A DNA stretch of 12,356 nt from Planctomycetota bacterium (GTDB taxonomy: Bacteria > Planctomycetota > Phycisphaerae > UBA1845 > PWPN01). Position 1 is the first letter of the stretch; every line of letters begins with the position of its first letter. The translations under genes and the position numbers were made by a program. Shown one piece after another: positions 12,040-12,356 of this stretch. The stretch is from positions 1 through 12,356 of the forward strand of contig JACQVT010000166.1 of NCBI GenBank assembly GCA_016209665.1, given 5' to 3'. Below the pieces are notes generated by a model that had not been told where the DNA came from, did not search any database, and worked only from the letters and a program-made list of their open reading frames with translations.

Positions 12040-12356
12040 ATGAGTGACGAACTCACATCGGCGGTTCGGGAGGTCTGTCGGGCCCACGGGGACGACCGAA
12101 CCCGGATGATGGACATCGTCCGAGCGGTGCAGGCTCGTTTCGGATGTGTACCCGGCTCGGCCATGGACGCGATCGCCCGGGCCACCGCTGCCCACCGCGT
12201 CGAGGTCGAGGGCGTCATCTCGTTCCATTCGTTCCTATCGACGCGCGCAAAAGGCAAAGTCATCATCCGGTTGTGCAACGACATCATCGACCGGATGAAC
12301 GGGGTCGACCGGGTGGCGACGGCGTTCAGCAGCTCCCTGGGCATCGGATTCGGCGA
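12040..12356 (+). CDS. NuoE/HndA/HydC-like thioredoxin-fold NAD(H) oxidoreductase subunit (3' partial)
   Basis: There are 105 codons from ATG 12040, with AGGA 5 nt upstream; the gene runs off the window. Residues ~1-60 form the N-terminal helical bundle of 24-kDa subunits (MMDIVRAVQARFGCVPGSAM, VEVEGVISFHSF). Residues ~62-105 begin the thioredoxin-like ferredoxin fold (KGKVIIRLCNDIIDRMNG, ATAFSSSLGIGFG). Canonical NuoE binds N1a through C-x4-C and C-x3-C. Here Cys79 is present but the position of the second ligand, residue 84, is Asp, and the last two ligands lie beyond the window. Such divergent E subunits occur, as I recall, with NuoF-like partners in bifurcating [FeFe]-hydrogenases, NAD-linked hydrogenases and formate dehydrogenases. 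The start of such an operon is the likeliest context. Complex I NuoE is less likely, given the altered cluster site and the separate Rex-like promoter. Confidence 0.8.
   Translation, partial: MSDELTSAVREVCRAHGDDRTRMMDIVRAVQARFGCVPGSAMDAIARATAAHRVEVEGVISFHSFLSTRAKGKVIIRLCNDIIDRMNGVDRVATAFSSSLGIGFG

Overview
The window is GC-rich bacterial chromosome and reads most like a planctomycete (possibly a Phycisphaerae-type anaerobe). This assignment is an inference. It rests on very haem-rich redox proteins, clustered short palindromic and heptameric repeats of a kind I associate with planctomycete genomes, a secreted protein with W-x-E-x-x-G-[WF] repeats and a planctomycete-style C-terminal calcium-motif segment, and single housekeeping genes (hisA, rpmE, prfA, leuA) scattered on both strands. 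No rRNA, tRNA, CRISPR array or transposase is visible.

Region 1 (1-4998, plus strand) is an electron-transfer operon. It holds the membrane-anchored C-terminus of an upstream protein (probably a HybA/HmcB-like iron-sulphur subunit), then a 690-residue fusion of an NrfD/HybB-type quinone-interacting membrane protein to a hexahaem cytochrome domain, then an 851-residue membrane-anchored cytochrome with 23 CxxCH motifs. The layout resembles the Hmc/Nhc/Ohc transmembrane redox complexes of sulphate reducers and the Cbc complexes of Geobacter. It would link the menaquinone pool to a 29-haem periplasmic wire. Both intergenic gaps and the linker inside the fusion protein carry palindromic repeats.

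Region 2 (4999-7249) has hisA on the minus strand, convergent with the cytochrome operon. Next to it is a secreted FlgT/CsgG-like protein, also on the minus strand. A tandem heptamer array lies between them.

Region 3 (7250-8235) is decayed accessory DNA. It has a small antitoxin-like gene, out of whose 3' end the first 20 codons of a nucleotidyltransferase gene are read in another frame before that gene is cut off. It also has a frameshifted or internally deleted secreted protein gene on the opposite strand.

Region 4 (8236-11833) has rpmE and prfA on the minus strand, separated by a convincing intrinsic terminator, and divergently leuA on the plus strand. Between the leuA promoter and leuA is a complete ribosome-mediated attenuator: a near-consensus promoter placing transcription start at or next to the ATG, a 32-codon peptide with ten leucines, an antiterminator pairing, and an 11-bp terminator hairpin followed by eight T. 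This is the strongest regulatory finding in the window.

Region 5 (11834-12356) contains a promoter overlapped by an 18-bp Rex-like (or CRP-like) operator. It drives the start of a NuoE/HndA/HydC-like thioredoxin-fold subunit that lacks the second canonical [2Fe-2S] cysteine; the gene runs off the end of the window.
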